Below, piece by piece: positions 15,807 to 24,332 of a DNA stretch of 64,000 bases (positions within the stretch are counted from its first letter, which is position 1; every line of letters begins with the position of its first letter). Under the pieces are notes generated by a model. The model was not told the origin of the DNA. It saw only the letters and a program-made list of their open reading frames with translations, and did not search any database. A program made the translations under genes and the position numbers. The stretch covers positions 6,200,001 to 6,264,000 of the forward strand of contig NZ_CP151803.1 of the NCBI RefSeq assembly GCF_038446955.1. Reading direction: 5' to 3'. This stretch comes from Pedobacter sp. FW305-3-2-15-E-R2A2 (GTDB taxonomy: Bacteria > Bacteroidota > Bacteroidia > Sphingobacteriales > Sphingobacteriaceae).

Positions 15807-18614
15807 TTATTTTTTATTCAATCCAAAGTTATAAGTGAAGGTTAAATTAGCTCCGTATCCTACACGGGCAGTATTCATAATGTTATCTCCCTTTTGATAG
15901 GTTTTATTATTATCAGTATTCTGATAGAACATGATCTTCTCGTTCAGTATGTCAGAAAGGTTTAATCTAAGCTCTCCTCTGGTTTTCATGATTTTTTTAG
16001 AAATCTGAAAATCCACCATATTTCTTCCCTTTTCATAAATGTCACTATACCCTTGATATCCTACTTCCGAGATACGTTCACCAATTCGGTTATAAAGAAC
16101 ATTAAAAGATAAGTTGGTAATAGGATCATTATACAATAGTCCAGCATTAATTAAGTAAGGAGATTGTCCTTGTAATGCTCTGTTTGTAATCTCAGAAACC
16201 AGGCTATTCAGATTAACTGTAGAAAATATAAGCGCTGAATTGGCATATGCCGTTAAATTCTGAAGGAAACTTCCTTCCTGAATGAAGCCCAGGTTCTTTC
16301 GTACTTCTAATTCCACACCATATGTAGTAGCTGAATTTGCATTCTGGAAGGTTACATTTTTCACACTTCCGGATGAAACCACCTGCTCAATAGGATTCTT
16401 GAAATATTTGTAATAACCAGAGACTGAAACAACCTGCCCTGCTCCTGGAAATAACTCATACTTGATATCGATATTTGTATTTTGACTTCTCTTTAAATCC
16501 GGATTACCGATCAAAACTCTTTTAGAGATATAATCAAAAAATCCAAAGTTAGAAAGCTCTCTTAGTTCCGGACGTGTAACTGTATTCGACACAGAGAAAC
16601 GAAGGTTAGATTGCTCAGATACGTTATAGGTAGCATTCAATGAAGGAAGAATGTCCAGGAACTGGTTGGTTACTTTCAATTTATTACCTGAGTTGTCGGC
16701 GGTATTAATATGTTGGTAAGAATCTTCTACTCTTGCTCCAAAGGAAACACGGAATTTTTTCCCGAAACGGGTATCCAACATGACATAACCAGCGTTCAGA
16801 TCCGAGGTTGCATCATATCTATCTGTCGCTTCAGTTCCCTCATCAAGAATAAATCCGTTATCATTAAGGTTATTTTGGCTGAAGATCTGATTAACCGGTA
16901 AACTAAGCAGGTTTTGATTAAACTCTCCGGTAGAAAAAGATTTGATGTAACCAAATTTACGTGCGCTGAAATCTCTGACCTTATATTGTTTTAATGCACC
17001 TACTTTTAATGCACTTTTCTCTTTCAGAAACATGAAAGGTAAGGTTACGTTTAGGCCTCCATTATAACTATCTTCAAATAAGTCTGAGAAGAAACGGCTG
17101 GCATCAGTTCTGGATGCAGTTCCATTAGGTACGACTGCCTGATACGTAGTTTCTCCCTCCTTCAAATCGTAGTTGACTGATTTAAGATCCGGTTGCAGAC
17201 GGTCAGAATAAGAATATCCTAAATTCCAGTTGATCTTCAAGTCTTTCCATGATAATTTATGCTCACCTTCCAATTGGCTATTCAATAATGATTTGCTTAC
17301 CAAATCAAATGAATATCCTTTTCGTTGAATTTTATCGATGATCAGAGAACCTTCACGCTCAGTATACATATTGTCTAACGAGATATTGTAAATGTTCTTG
17401 AATGCGATCTTATTATTTCCCTTGATATAGGCGATATTTGCCAGCGCACCAACAGAAGAACTAAATTTATAAGTGTTGTCATTGAAATCATATTCAGTCT
17501 TATCCTGATTGTATTCAAATCTTTCACTTTTAGTCATGCTTTCTCCGCTTCTATAGTTAAGCGATAGAATTGCACCGATACTTGCTTCATTCTTCAGTGT
17601 CTTACGCAACCCTGTACTTAACTGATAGGCTTGCGAAGGAGAAGCCGAATTATGATGATTAACGTTGAATGAATTTAGAAAAAGTTTACCTGAGGCAATT
17701 TTATCACGATCAGACAACTGCTGATATCTGCTGGTGGAAACGATTCCCTTAGGTATGTTTCTGCTGCTATTTACATATCCAAAGTTCTCTACACCTGATT
17801 TATCTCCTAAAAGAAAATCTTTGAAAGTAGATTGCGAATTATAACCTGCTCCAGCAGACACAAAAATATAGTTTTCAGAAGGAATATCTTTTGTTAAAAC
17901 CTGCACCACACCTCCCGAGAAGTCACCAGGAAGATCCGGAGAAGCCGTTTTGTTAATGACGATATTATCCACCATGTTAGAAGGTATGATATCGAATGAA
18001 AATGCTTTTCTATCAGGCTCAGAACTTGGCAGAATAGCATTATTCAATAAAGTAGCATTGTACCTGTCACTTAATCCCCTTACAATAATGAATTTATTAT
18101 CCTGGATACTAGTTCCACTTACACGCTTCAGAACCTCGGATGTATTTCTATCCGGGGAACGTCTGATCTGATCAGCTGATATACCATCAGAAATACTAAC
18201 GTTTGTTCTTTGTCGGTTATATAAAGTATTAACGGACTCTTGTTTTACAGTAGCCGTAATCACGACTTCATTTAGCTTTTGAGAGCCGGATTCTTCCATT
18301 ACAATATCAACCGGAGCTGAAGAATTGTTCTTCACTTCAACTTCCGTTATATTCTTAGTAGAATAACCAACATAAGATGCTTCCAAAGTGTACTTGCCAG
18401 GAGTTAGTCCTCCAATGATGTATCTACCCTCCACATCGGTAGACATGCCTTTGGCTGTACCTTTAATCTTAACCGTAACACCAATCAGTGTTTCACCAGT
18501 TTTCTTATCAGATACTTTACCAGAAATTTTGCCGGTTTGAGCAAATACGGTTACGCCAATAATTACGAATAAAACTGTAATTAATGCCTTTTTGAGATTT
18601 AGTTGTGATTTCAA
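15807..18614 (-). CDS. TonB-dependent receptor with carboxypeptidase-like N-terminal domain
   Basis: A 935-residue outer-membrane receptor. I place the start at a TTG (18614) because AGGGA lies 4 nt upstream and the product then begins MKSQLNLKKALITVLFVI, a normal signal peptide ending VFAQ. The longer frame starts at a GTG (18653) that lies upstream of the predicted -7 box and so outside the mRNA. Domains: carboxypeptidase-regulatory-like (SGKVSDKKTGETLIGVTVKI, about 28-105), plug (IRRSPDRNTSEVLKRVSGTS, FDIIPSNMVDNIVINKT) and a barrel ending TFTYNFGLNKK. The substrate is unknown. A seven-repeat phased array upstream suggests strong induction under one condition, with phosphate limitation as a candidate only. 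Confidence 0.87.
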   Translation of the reverse strand: MKSQLNLKKALITVLFVIIGVTVFAQTGKISGKVSDKKTGETLIGVTVKIKGTAKGMSTDVEGRYIIGGLTPGKYTLEASYVGYSTKNITEVEVKNNSSAPVDIVMEESGSQKLNEVVITATVKQESVNTLYNRQRTNVSISDGISADQIRRSPDRNTSEVLKRVSGTSIQDNKFIIVRGLSDRYNATLLNNAILPSSEPDRKAFSFDIIPSNMVDNIVINKTASPDLPGDFSGGVVQVLTKDIPSENYIFVSAGAGYNSQSTFKDFLLGDKSGVENFGYVNSSRNIPKGIVSTSRYQQLSDRDKIASGKLFLNSFNVNHHNSASPSQAYQLSTGLRKTLKNEASIGAILSLNYRSGESMTKSERFEYNQDKTEYDFNDNTYKFSSSVGALANIAYIKGNNKIAFKNIYNISLDNMYTEREGSLIIDKIQRKGYSFDLVSKSLLNSQLEGEHKLSWKDLKINWNLGYSYSDRLQPDLKSVNYDLKEGETTYQAVVPNGTASRTDASRFFSDLFEDSYNGGLNVTLPFMFLKEKSALKVGALKQYKVRDFSARKFGYIKSFSTGEFNQNLLSLPVNQIFSQNNLNDNGFILDEGTEATDRYDATSDLNAGYVMLDTRFGKKFRVSFGARVEDSYQHINTADNSGNKLKVTNQFLDILPSLNATYNVSEQSNLRFSVSNTVTRPELRELSNFGFFDYISKRVLIGNPDLKRSQNTNIDIKYELFPGAGQVVSVSGYYKYFKNPIEQVVSSGSVKNVTFQNANSATTYGVELEVRKNLGFIQEGSFLQNLTAYANSALIFSTVNLNSLVSEITNRALQGQSPYLINAGLLYNDPITNLSFNVLYNRIGERISEVGYQGYSDIYEKGRNMVDFQISKKIMKTRGELRLNLSDILNEKIMFYQNTDNNKTYQKGDNIMNTARVGYGANLTFTYNFGLNKK

Positions 18615-18638
18615 TTTTTCCCTGTTTTTTATTTCAGG

Positions 18639-18716
18639 CAAAGCTATTACCACAATGTTAGCCCTATGTTACTCAGACATTACCATTCCTTTATCACAAT
18701 GTTAACCTAATATTAA
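18639..18716 (-). promoter_or_regulatory. Promoter with seven consecutive 11-bp phased TTA repeats (array D)
   Basis: TTA starts at 18647, 18658, 18669, 18680, 18691, 18702 and 18713, seven in a row with exactly 11 bp between each. The flanks are similar (mostly ATG before and A/C after). CAAAGCTA (18639-18646) is TAGCTTTG on the minus strand, a perfect -7 box abutting the array; no TTG stands at -33. This is the arrangement of an activated promoter where the regulator replaces the -33 contact. Direct copies of CACAATGTTA at 18651 and 18695 are part of the pattern. Confidence 0.8.
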
Positions 18717-18728
18717 ATGGGGTTTGGC

Positions 18729-19235
18729 TCAATATTTTAAGCCCACTTTTCGGCATATAAAGTGCAATAACCAAATAGGGCCGATTAACAAAAACTTAAC
18801 ATCTTCTAAAAATGAAGGTTTCTTTCCTTCGATTTTATGACCGATAAATTGTCCGATCCAGGCGGCTACAAAAATCACCGCACAAACCAGCCATAATGCC
18901 GGTCCGCCAGCCAGTTGCCACTTTTCAAGCTGTACAATTCCCATAGACATCACGAAAATCAGCAAGAGCATCAGATAAGACATGACCGGAGAAAGTTTAT
19001 AATAGTAATAAACCGAGAAAGCGATCAGGAACGAAGCCCAGTTCAGGTAGCCGTTGTACTTCCCAAGGAAGGCAAGATGAGGAAAGGGGATGGCCCAAAC
19101 CAATCCCAGTAAGCTAAAAACAATTAATGGAACACATACCCAATGGATCAGTTCATTGGAATGATTTTGATGGCTTTCTGCATACTTGTCAAAAAGAACA
19201 TCTACCGCGCTTTTCTCTACTGGTTTCATCTTCAT
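18729..19235 (-). CDS. Mpo1-like (DUF962) membrane protein
   Basis: A 168-residue protein with about four membrane segments. It has both hallmarks of the Mpo1/YGL010w family: an N-terminal YAESHQNHSNELIHWVCVP with several His, and a C-terminal GQFIGHKIEGKKPSFLED. Yeast Mpo1 is an Fe(II)-dependent dioxygenase that shortens 2-hydroxy fatty acids from phytosphingosine breakdown. Sphingobacteria make sphingolipids, so a similar role in 2-hydroxy fatty acid turnover is plausible but unproven. It is read leftward, ending 13 bp before array D. Confidence 0.78.
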   Translation of the reverse strand: MKMKPVEKSAVDVLFDKYAESHQNHSNELIHWVCVPLIVFSLLGLVWAIPFPHLAFLGKYNGYLNWASFLIAFSVYYYYKLSPVMSYLMLLLIFVMSMGIVQLEKWQLAGGPALWLVCAVIFVAAWIGQFIGHKIEGKKPSFLEDVKFLLIGPIWLLHFICRKVGLKY

Positions 19236-19280
19236 ATCGCTTTTTGTTGTCTCTGCTCACGAAAGAACAGGAATCCGGTA

Positions 19281-19316
19281 AAAATAAAGAAAGCGATAGA
19301 ATTATCTATCGCTTTC
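19281..19316 (-). terminator. Terminator of rny
   Basis: GAAAGCGATAGA (19289-19300) pairs perfectly with TCTATCGCTTTC (19305-19316) around ATTA, followed on the minus strand by TTTATTTTTAC. It sits 22 bp past the rny stop codon. Confidence 0.9.
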
Positions 19317-19338
19317 AGGCAAAATTCACCTTTATATT

Positions 19339-20901
19339 TTATTTTGCAAAAGAAACAGATCTGGTTTCCCTGATTACTGTTACTTTGATCTGACCAGGAT
19401 AGGTCATTTCTGTCTGAATACGGTTAGAGATGTCAGCTGCCAATAGTTCTGCCTGCTGATCGGTTACCCTTTCACTCTCTACCACTACCCTTAGCTCTCT
19501 ACCTGCCTGAATCGCAAAGGTTTTCTCTACACCAGGATAAGAAAGCGCCAGTTCTTCCAGTTCTTTCAATCGTTTAATATAGCTTTCCACCACCTCACGA
19601 CGGGCACCTGGGCGCGCACCGGAGATGGCATCACAAGCCTGCACGATTGGTGAAATCATGGAAGTCATCTCGATCTCGTCATGGTGAGCACCAATGGCAT
19701 TACAGATTTCCGGATGTTCCTTATATTTCTCTGCCAGTTGCATTCCTAAGATTGCGTGAGGCAATTCCGGGTTATCATCAGGCACTTTACCTATATCGTG
19801 TAATAATCCTGCACGTTTCGCCATTTTAGCATTCAAGCCAAGCTCTGCAGCCATCGTTGCGCAGAAGTTAGCCACCTCGCGTGAGTGATGTAATAAGTTC
19901 TGTCCGTAAGAAGAACGGTAACGCATACGTCCAACCATTCTGATCAACTCAGGGTGTAAACCATGAATTCCAAGGTCAATTACGGTACGCTCTCCAATCT
20001 CTACGATCTCGTCTTCGATTTGTTTTTTAGTTTTAGCTACGACCTCTTCGATACGTGCAGGGTGAATCCTGCCATCCGTTACCAAACGGTGTAATGCCAA
20101 ACGGGCAATCTCTCTTCTTACCGGGTCAAAACCTGACAAGATGATGGCTTCCGGGGTATCATCTACAATGATCTCAATTCCGGTAGCGGCTTCTAAAGCA
20201 CGGATGTTACGTCCTTCTCTACCAATTACACGACCTTTGATCTCATCACTTTCGATATGGAAGATAGAGACTGTATTTTCAATCGCCGCTTCTACAGCAG
20301 TACGCTGTATCGTCTGAATCACGACCTTTTTAGCTTCTTTGGTGGCAGTAAGTTTCGCCTCATCTACAATGTCCTTTACCTGGATCATCGCCTGAGTACG
20401 GGCTTCCTGTTTCATATTTTCTACCAGCTGATTCTTTGCTTCTTCCGCACTTAATCCCGCGATGGTTTCCAACTGCTTCACATGTTGATTTTTCAACAGG
20501 TCTACTTCTTCCTGTTTCTTAATCGCAACATCTGTCTGTTTTTCCAGGTTCTTTTTATGATTGTCAAGCTCCTGTTCCTTACGGTTCATGTTTTCCAAAC
20601 GCTGATTTACAGATTGTTCTTTCTGTTTCATCGCGTTTTCACGTTGGTTGATCTGGTTGTTTTTTGTATTTACTTCCTGCTCATGCTCAGATTTCATCTG
20701 TAAAAACTTCTCTTTGGCTTCCAGCAATCTGTCTTTCTTTAAAATATCAGCTTTGCTTTCTGCATCTTTGAGCATCTTTTTTACCTTGGTCTGTGCCGCA
20801 ATCTCCTGCTTTTTAAGCAGTCCTCGCAGCAGGTATCTGCCTACTAAAACGCCAACCACCAGGCCGGCAAGTACATATCCAATTATTCCTACTATTTCCA
20901 T
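19339..20901 (-). CDS. rny: Ribonuclease Y
   Basis: A 520-residue endoribonuclease of standard length. One N-terminal membrane segment (4-24), a long charged coiled coil (about 30-170), a KH RNA-binding domain with GRVIGREGRN at 223-232, and an HD metal-dependent phosphodiesterase domain with LLHDIGK (His368-Asp369). RNase Y starts mRNA decay at the inner membrane. The gene has its own terminator and is separated from zapA by a 6S RNA gene. Confidence 0.95.
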   Translation of the reverse strand: MEIVGIIGYVLAGLVVGVLVGRYLLRGLLKKQEIAAQTKVKKMLKDAESKADILKKDRLLEAKEKFLQMKSEHEQEVNTKNNQINQRENAMKQKEQSVNQRLENMNRKEQELDNHKKNLEKQTDVAIKKQEEVDLLKNQHVKQLETIAGLSAEEAKNQLVENMKQEARTQAMIQVKDIVDEAKLTATKEAKKVVIQTIQRTAVEAAIENTVSIFHIESDEIKGRVIGREGRNIRALEAATGIEIIVDDTPEAIILSGFDPVRREIARLALHRLVTDGRIHPARIEEVVAKTKKQIEDEIVEIGERTVIDLGIHGLHPELIRMVGRMRYRSSYGQNLLHHSREVANFCATMAAELGLNAKMAKRAGLLHDIGKVPDDNPELPHAILGMQLAEKYKEHPEICNAIGAHHDEIEMTSMISPIVQACDAISGARPGARREVVESYIKRLKELEELALSYPGVEKTFAIQAGRELRVVVESERVTDQQAELLAADISNRIQTEMTYPGQIKVTVIRETRSVSFAK

Positions 20902-21000
20902 TTTTAGTTCATCTGTATTTATATATTTCCTTTGTCCCTCAGATGCAGTTTAAATGATCGCGTACATTTCCCCCTCAGGATATCTTTAAATCATGTTTAT

Positions 21001-21172
21001 AAAAAAACCGCAACTAATCAATAAGTCTCAACTATTCAAAACCTCAACGAGTTATAATTAGAATTTAAGTCATTTTCAGGTACATAAATGTAAATGAAAT
21101 ACACCCTCTTAATTCTATAAATATTGAAGTGTTAAGTTTTAAAATTTGTGAAACTCAAAAATTTAGCTGCGG
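21001..21172 (-). ncRNA. ssrS: 6S RNA (predicted)
   Basis: The 312-bp gap between zapA and rny holds a rod-like RNA on the minus strand. Nested stems pair 21163-21172 with 21008-21017 (10 bp), 21149-21156 with 21023-21030, 21131-21140 with 21038-21048, then after a large unpaired central bubble (15 and 12 nt) 21108-21115 with 21061-21069, 21095-21099 with 21074-21078, and 21088-21092 with 21081-21085. Seven U follow the closing stem (21001-21007). Length of about 172 nt, a closing stem, a central bubble and a terminal hairpin are the marks of 6S RNA, which binds RNA polymerase by imitating an open promoter. A position just after zapA is also where gammaproteobacteria carry it. Confidence 0.75.
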
Positions 21173-21213
21173 CTATATCATTGTGCTAATCTTAACTTAT
21201 ATAAAGAACGCTC

Positions 21214-21504
21214 CTATTTGGAGAAAAAATCATTTAATAAACTATCCAGTTCCTCTACCTTTTCGGCTACAGCAGTATCCTGATCCTGAACTTTGTTTTC
21301 AACACGTAATACTGCCGTTGCATAATGCAGTACCGCCATTGAAAGCAAATCCTGTTTATCCCTGACCGCATAATTTTCCTGATAGTCCTTTATGCGCTCA
21401 TTAATAATCTTCGCTGCCCGCCTCACAATTTCTTCCTCTTCTGTATTTACCTTTAAGGGATAGATACGGTCGGAAATAGTTATTTTTATCGAGATTTCTC
21501 CCAT
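21214..21504 (-). CDS. zapA: Cell division protein ZapA
   Basis: A 96-residue protein with the ZapA layout: an N-terminal beta-rich FtsZ-binding part (ISIKITISDRIYPLKV), a helix with EEIVRRAAKIINERIKDYQ and a C-terminal coiled coil (DKQDLLSMAVLHYATAVLRV). ZapA crosslinks FtsZ filaments in the division ring. It follows the coiled-coil gene by 32 bp in the pheT operon. Confidence 0.9.
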   Translation of the reverse strand: MGEISIKITISDRIYPLKVNTEEEEIVRRAAKIINERIKDYQENYAVRDKQDLLSMAVLHYATAVLRVENKVQDQDTAVAEKVEELDSLLNDFFSK

Positions 21505-21536
21505 TTCTTAGCTTTGTTTCACTTTTTCTGTTTTCC

Positions 21537-21827
21537 TTACTTCTTCAGTAAGACCACGCACTTATCTATTTCACGCACAAAATCGTTAATTTTTTGCTTT
21601 ATATCAAGTGTCTTTTCACTTGTACCTTCAATACTCTTTGCTAATTTCAACACCCTAAGCTTTTCATCCAGGTCTGCATTCTTATTTTTAGAGTGATCCA
21701 GCGCAACTTTTATAGATTGATTTTCCTGCTTCAATAAATCGTTTTCTTCCTGTAAGGCATTACAGAGCTCTATTATGCGAGCTGTTTTCTGCAATACGGA
21801 GTTTAATTGATCGGCAACCGAAGACAT
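21537..21827 (-). CDS. Small coiled-coil protein between pheT and zapA
   Basis: A 96-residue, almost wholly helical protein with heptad character throughout (LCNALQEENDLLKQENQSI). The size, coiled-coil nature and place next to zapA recall ZapB-type division proteins, but I see no specific signature, so the role is a guess from context. It lies 48 bp after pheT on the same strand. Confidence 0.7.
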   Translation of the reverse strand: MSSVADQLNSVLQKTARIIELCNALQEENDLLKQENQSIKVALDHSKNKNADLDEKLRVLKLAKSIEGTSEKTLDIKQKINDFVREIDKCVVLLKK

Positions 21828-21875
21828 GTTATTAAAGTTTGTTTACTAATCTAAATATTTTTTAAACGCAATAAA

Positions 21876-24275
21876 TTATTTTCTTATTTCCGCTTTTGCT
21901 GTTTGCGCTAAGTTAGAAATAATCTTTTGCATCACCGCATCAATTTGCTTATCGGTTAAGGTCTGCTCCTCGTCTTGCAGAGTGAAGTTCAAGGCATAAG
22001 ATTTCTTGCCTTCCGGCAGCTTCTCTCCAACATACACATCGAACACTTGTACGCTCTTAATCAGCTTCTTCTCTGTTTTAAAAGCAATAGTTTTCAACTG
22101 ATCAAAGGTCACATCCGTATCTACCAGCATCGATAAATCCCTTCTTACCGCAGGATATTTCGACACTTCTTTATTCACAATTTTATTCTTTCTGACAATG
22201 TCGAGTAATAAAGCCCAGTCAAAATCGGCGTAAAACACCTCTTTATCCACATCCGCTTTCTTCCGGTCTGCAGTGGTAACCGCGCCGAATGTAACGATCG
22301 CTTTATCGCCTCTGAAATACTTCAGTCCGTAAGCAAAATTATCATCGCTCACATCCGCCGACTGGTAATTACTGATTCCCAAACGGCTGATCACTGCATC
22401 TACAGCAGCTTTCAAATGGTAGAAACTTACCGGAGACACTTTATGGTTCCATTGCTCCGACTGATTTGATCCGGAGATCAGGATCAGCAGGCGCGGACGC
22501 TCCACATATTTTTCATTGATCAGATGGTAAGTTTTACCGAATTCATAAAACTTAATGTCTGCTGTTTTTCTGTTCTGGTTGTAAGCAACGCTTTCCAATG
22601 CCGGCATTAACAAGCCCTGACGCATCACATTCAAATCAGAACTCAAAGGATTCAGGATCTGAACGGCTTCTTCAGGGTTCTTAGAATAAGCACCTTTGGT
22701 TAGAGAGTTACACCAGATCTCCAAAAATCCATTGGCAGTCAGCATATCCGCAATCACATGCTGCGTCTGCTCTACATCTGGTTTAGAAGTATTGGATAAA
22801 GAAGCATTGATTTTACTTGGAATCGCAATCCTGTTATAACCATAGATCCGAAGTACTTCTTCTGTAATGTCACACTCACGCGTTACATCCACTCTATAGG
22901 CAGGTACTTTTAAGGACAAACCTTCTGCGGTCTCCGCCACTACTCCAATACTTAAAGCAGTAATGATCTCCTTGATTTCTGCATGAGGGATCTCAGCACC
23001 AATCAGTTTATTGATGTTATGGTAATTTACCTCCACATCGAAAGGAGCGATCGGAGCCGGATAAACATCAGATACTACAGAAGAGATTTCTCCACCTGCA
23101 AGTTCCTGAATCAATAAGGCTGCACGTTTTAGCGCGAAGATCGTCATTTCAGGATCTGTACCACGCTCATACCTGAAAGAAGCATCAGTCTTCAGACCAT
23201 GTCTTTTAGCCGTCTTACGTACTGTTTTAGCATCAAAATAAGCGCTTTCCAGGAATACCTTTGTGGTGTTTTCATTTACACCGGAGTTCTTACCACCAAA
23301 TACACCGGCAATACACATCGGCTCTTCTGCATTACAAATCATCAGGTCCTCTGCAGACAACTTACGTTCTACCCCATCAAGCGTTACAAAAGGAGTTCCT
23401 TCTGCACATTTCTTAACGATGATTTGTCCGCCTTTAAGGCTATCCGCATCAAAAGCATGAAGCGGTTGCCCTAACTCATGCAATACGTAATTGGTAATGT
23501 CAACAATATTATTGATCGGACGAATGCCGATTACTTTTAATTTATCCTGCAACCAGTCTGGCGAAGTTTTAACCGTAATTCCAGAAATGGAAACACTGCT
23601 ATATCTTGGACATGCCTCAGTATCTTCCACACTTACTGCAATGTTCAACTGCTCATTTGCAGTTTTAAAAGCTGTAACATCAGGCATTGTTAATGGCGTA
23701 CGTAAATAAGCGGCCAAATCTCTGGCCACCCCTAAATGCGAAGCTGCATCTGCCCTGTTAGGCGTTAATCCGATTTCGTATAGGTAATCATCTTCCAGAT
23801 TGAAATAAGATTTAGCGCTGAGCCCGATCTGCGTATCTTCAGGAAGCACCAAAATACCATCATGAGAAACACCCAATCCGATTTCATCTTCCGCACAGAT
23901 CATTCCTTCAGAAACTTCACCCCTGATTTTAGACTTATTGATCTTAAATGGTTCCCCTTCATTCGGGTAAACAGTAGTACCGACGGTAGCCACTACCACC
24001 TTCTGACCAGCAGCCACATTAGGTGCACCGCAAACGATCTGGATGTTTTCCGCTCCGCCTACATTTACCGTAGTCACGCGTAAACGATCCGCATTAGGAT
24101 GTTGTACACAGCTCAATACATGACCAATCACCAATCCTTCCAATCCGCCAGCAACGGCTTGTACCGTTTCCAGACTTTCAACTTCCAAACCGATGTCGGT
24201 CAGGATAAGCGAAAGTTCTGCAGGAGTTTTATCAGTTGTCAGGAATTGTGTCAGCCACTTATATGATATCTTCAT
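21876..24275 (-). CDS. pheT: Phenylalanine--tRNA ligase beta subunit
   Basis: A 799-residue protein of full PheT length. The N-terminal tRNA-binding OB domain (EGLVIGHVLSCVQHPNADRL at about 46-65), the B3/4 domain (FLEIWCNSL region onward is the catalytic-like core), the B5 domain (RECDITEEVLRIYGYNRI) and the C-terminal ferredoxin-fold anticodon-binding domain (SKYPAVRRDLSMLVD) are all present. With the alpha subunit, not in this window, it charges tRNA-Phe and edits mischarged Tyr. It heads the operon with the coiled-coil protein and zapA. Confidence 0.95.
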   Translation of the reverse strand: MKISYKWLTQFLTTDKTPAELSLILTDIGLEVESLETVQAVAGGLEGLVIGHVLSCVQHPNADRLRVTTVNVGGAENIQIVCGAPNVAAGQKVVVATVGTTVYPNEGEPFKINKSKIRGEVSEGMICAEDEIGLGVSHDGILVLPEDTQIGLSAKSYFNLEDDYLYEIGLTPNRADAASHLGVARDLAAYLRTPLTMPDVTAFKTANEQLNIAVSVEDTEACPRYSSVSISGITVKTSPDWLQDKLKVIGIRPINNIVDITNYVLHELGQPLHAFDADSLKGGQIIVKKCAEGTPFVTLDGVERKLSAEDLMICNAEEPMCIAGVFGGKNSGVNENTTKVFLESAYFDAKTVRKTAKRHGLKTDASFRYERGTDPEMTIFALKRAALLIQELAGGEISSVVSDVYPAPIAPFDVEVNYHNINKLIGAEIPHAEIKEIITALSIGVVAETAEGLSLKVPAYRVDVTRECDITEEVLRIYGYNRIAIPSKINASLSNTSKPDVEQTQHVIADMLTANGFLEIWCNSLTKGAYSKNPEEAVQILNPLSSDLNVMRQGLLMPALESVAYNQNRKTADIKFYEFGKTYHLINEKYVERPRLLILISGSNQSEQWNHKVSPVSFYHLKAAVDAVISRLGISNYQSADVSDDNFAYGLKYFRGDKAIVTFGAVTTADRKKADVDKEVFYADFDWALLLDIVRKNKIVNKEVSKYPAVRRDLSMLVDTDVTFDQLKTIAFKTEKKLIKSVQVFDVYVGEKLPEGKKSYALNFTLQDEEQTLTDKQIDAVMQKIISNLAQTAKAEIRK

Positions 24276-24297
24276 GTTGTATGTTCAGTATAAAATG

Positions 24298-24327
24298 CAA
24301 AGATATAAAATAATGCCGTCGGTGTAA
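24298..24327 (-). promoter_or_regulatory. pheT promoter
   Basis: TATCTTTG on the minus strand (24298-24305) is a perfect -7 box. TTA stands in place of TTG 19 bp upstream (24325-24327). The predicted leader before pheT is only about 15-20 nt. Confidence 0.6.
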
Positions 24328-24332
24328 ATGTC

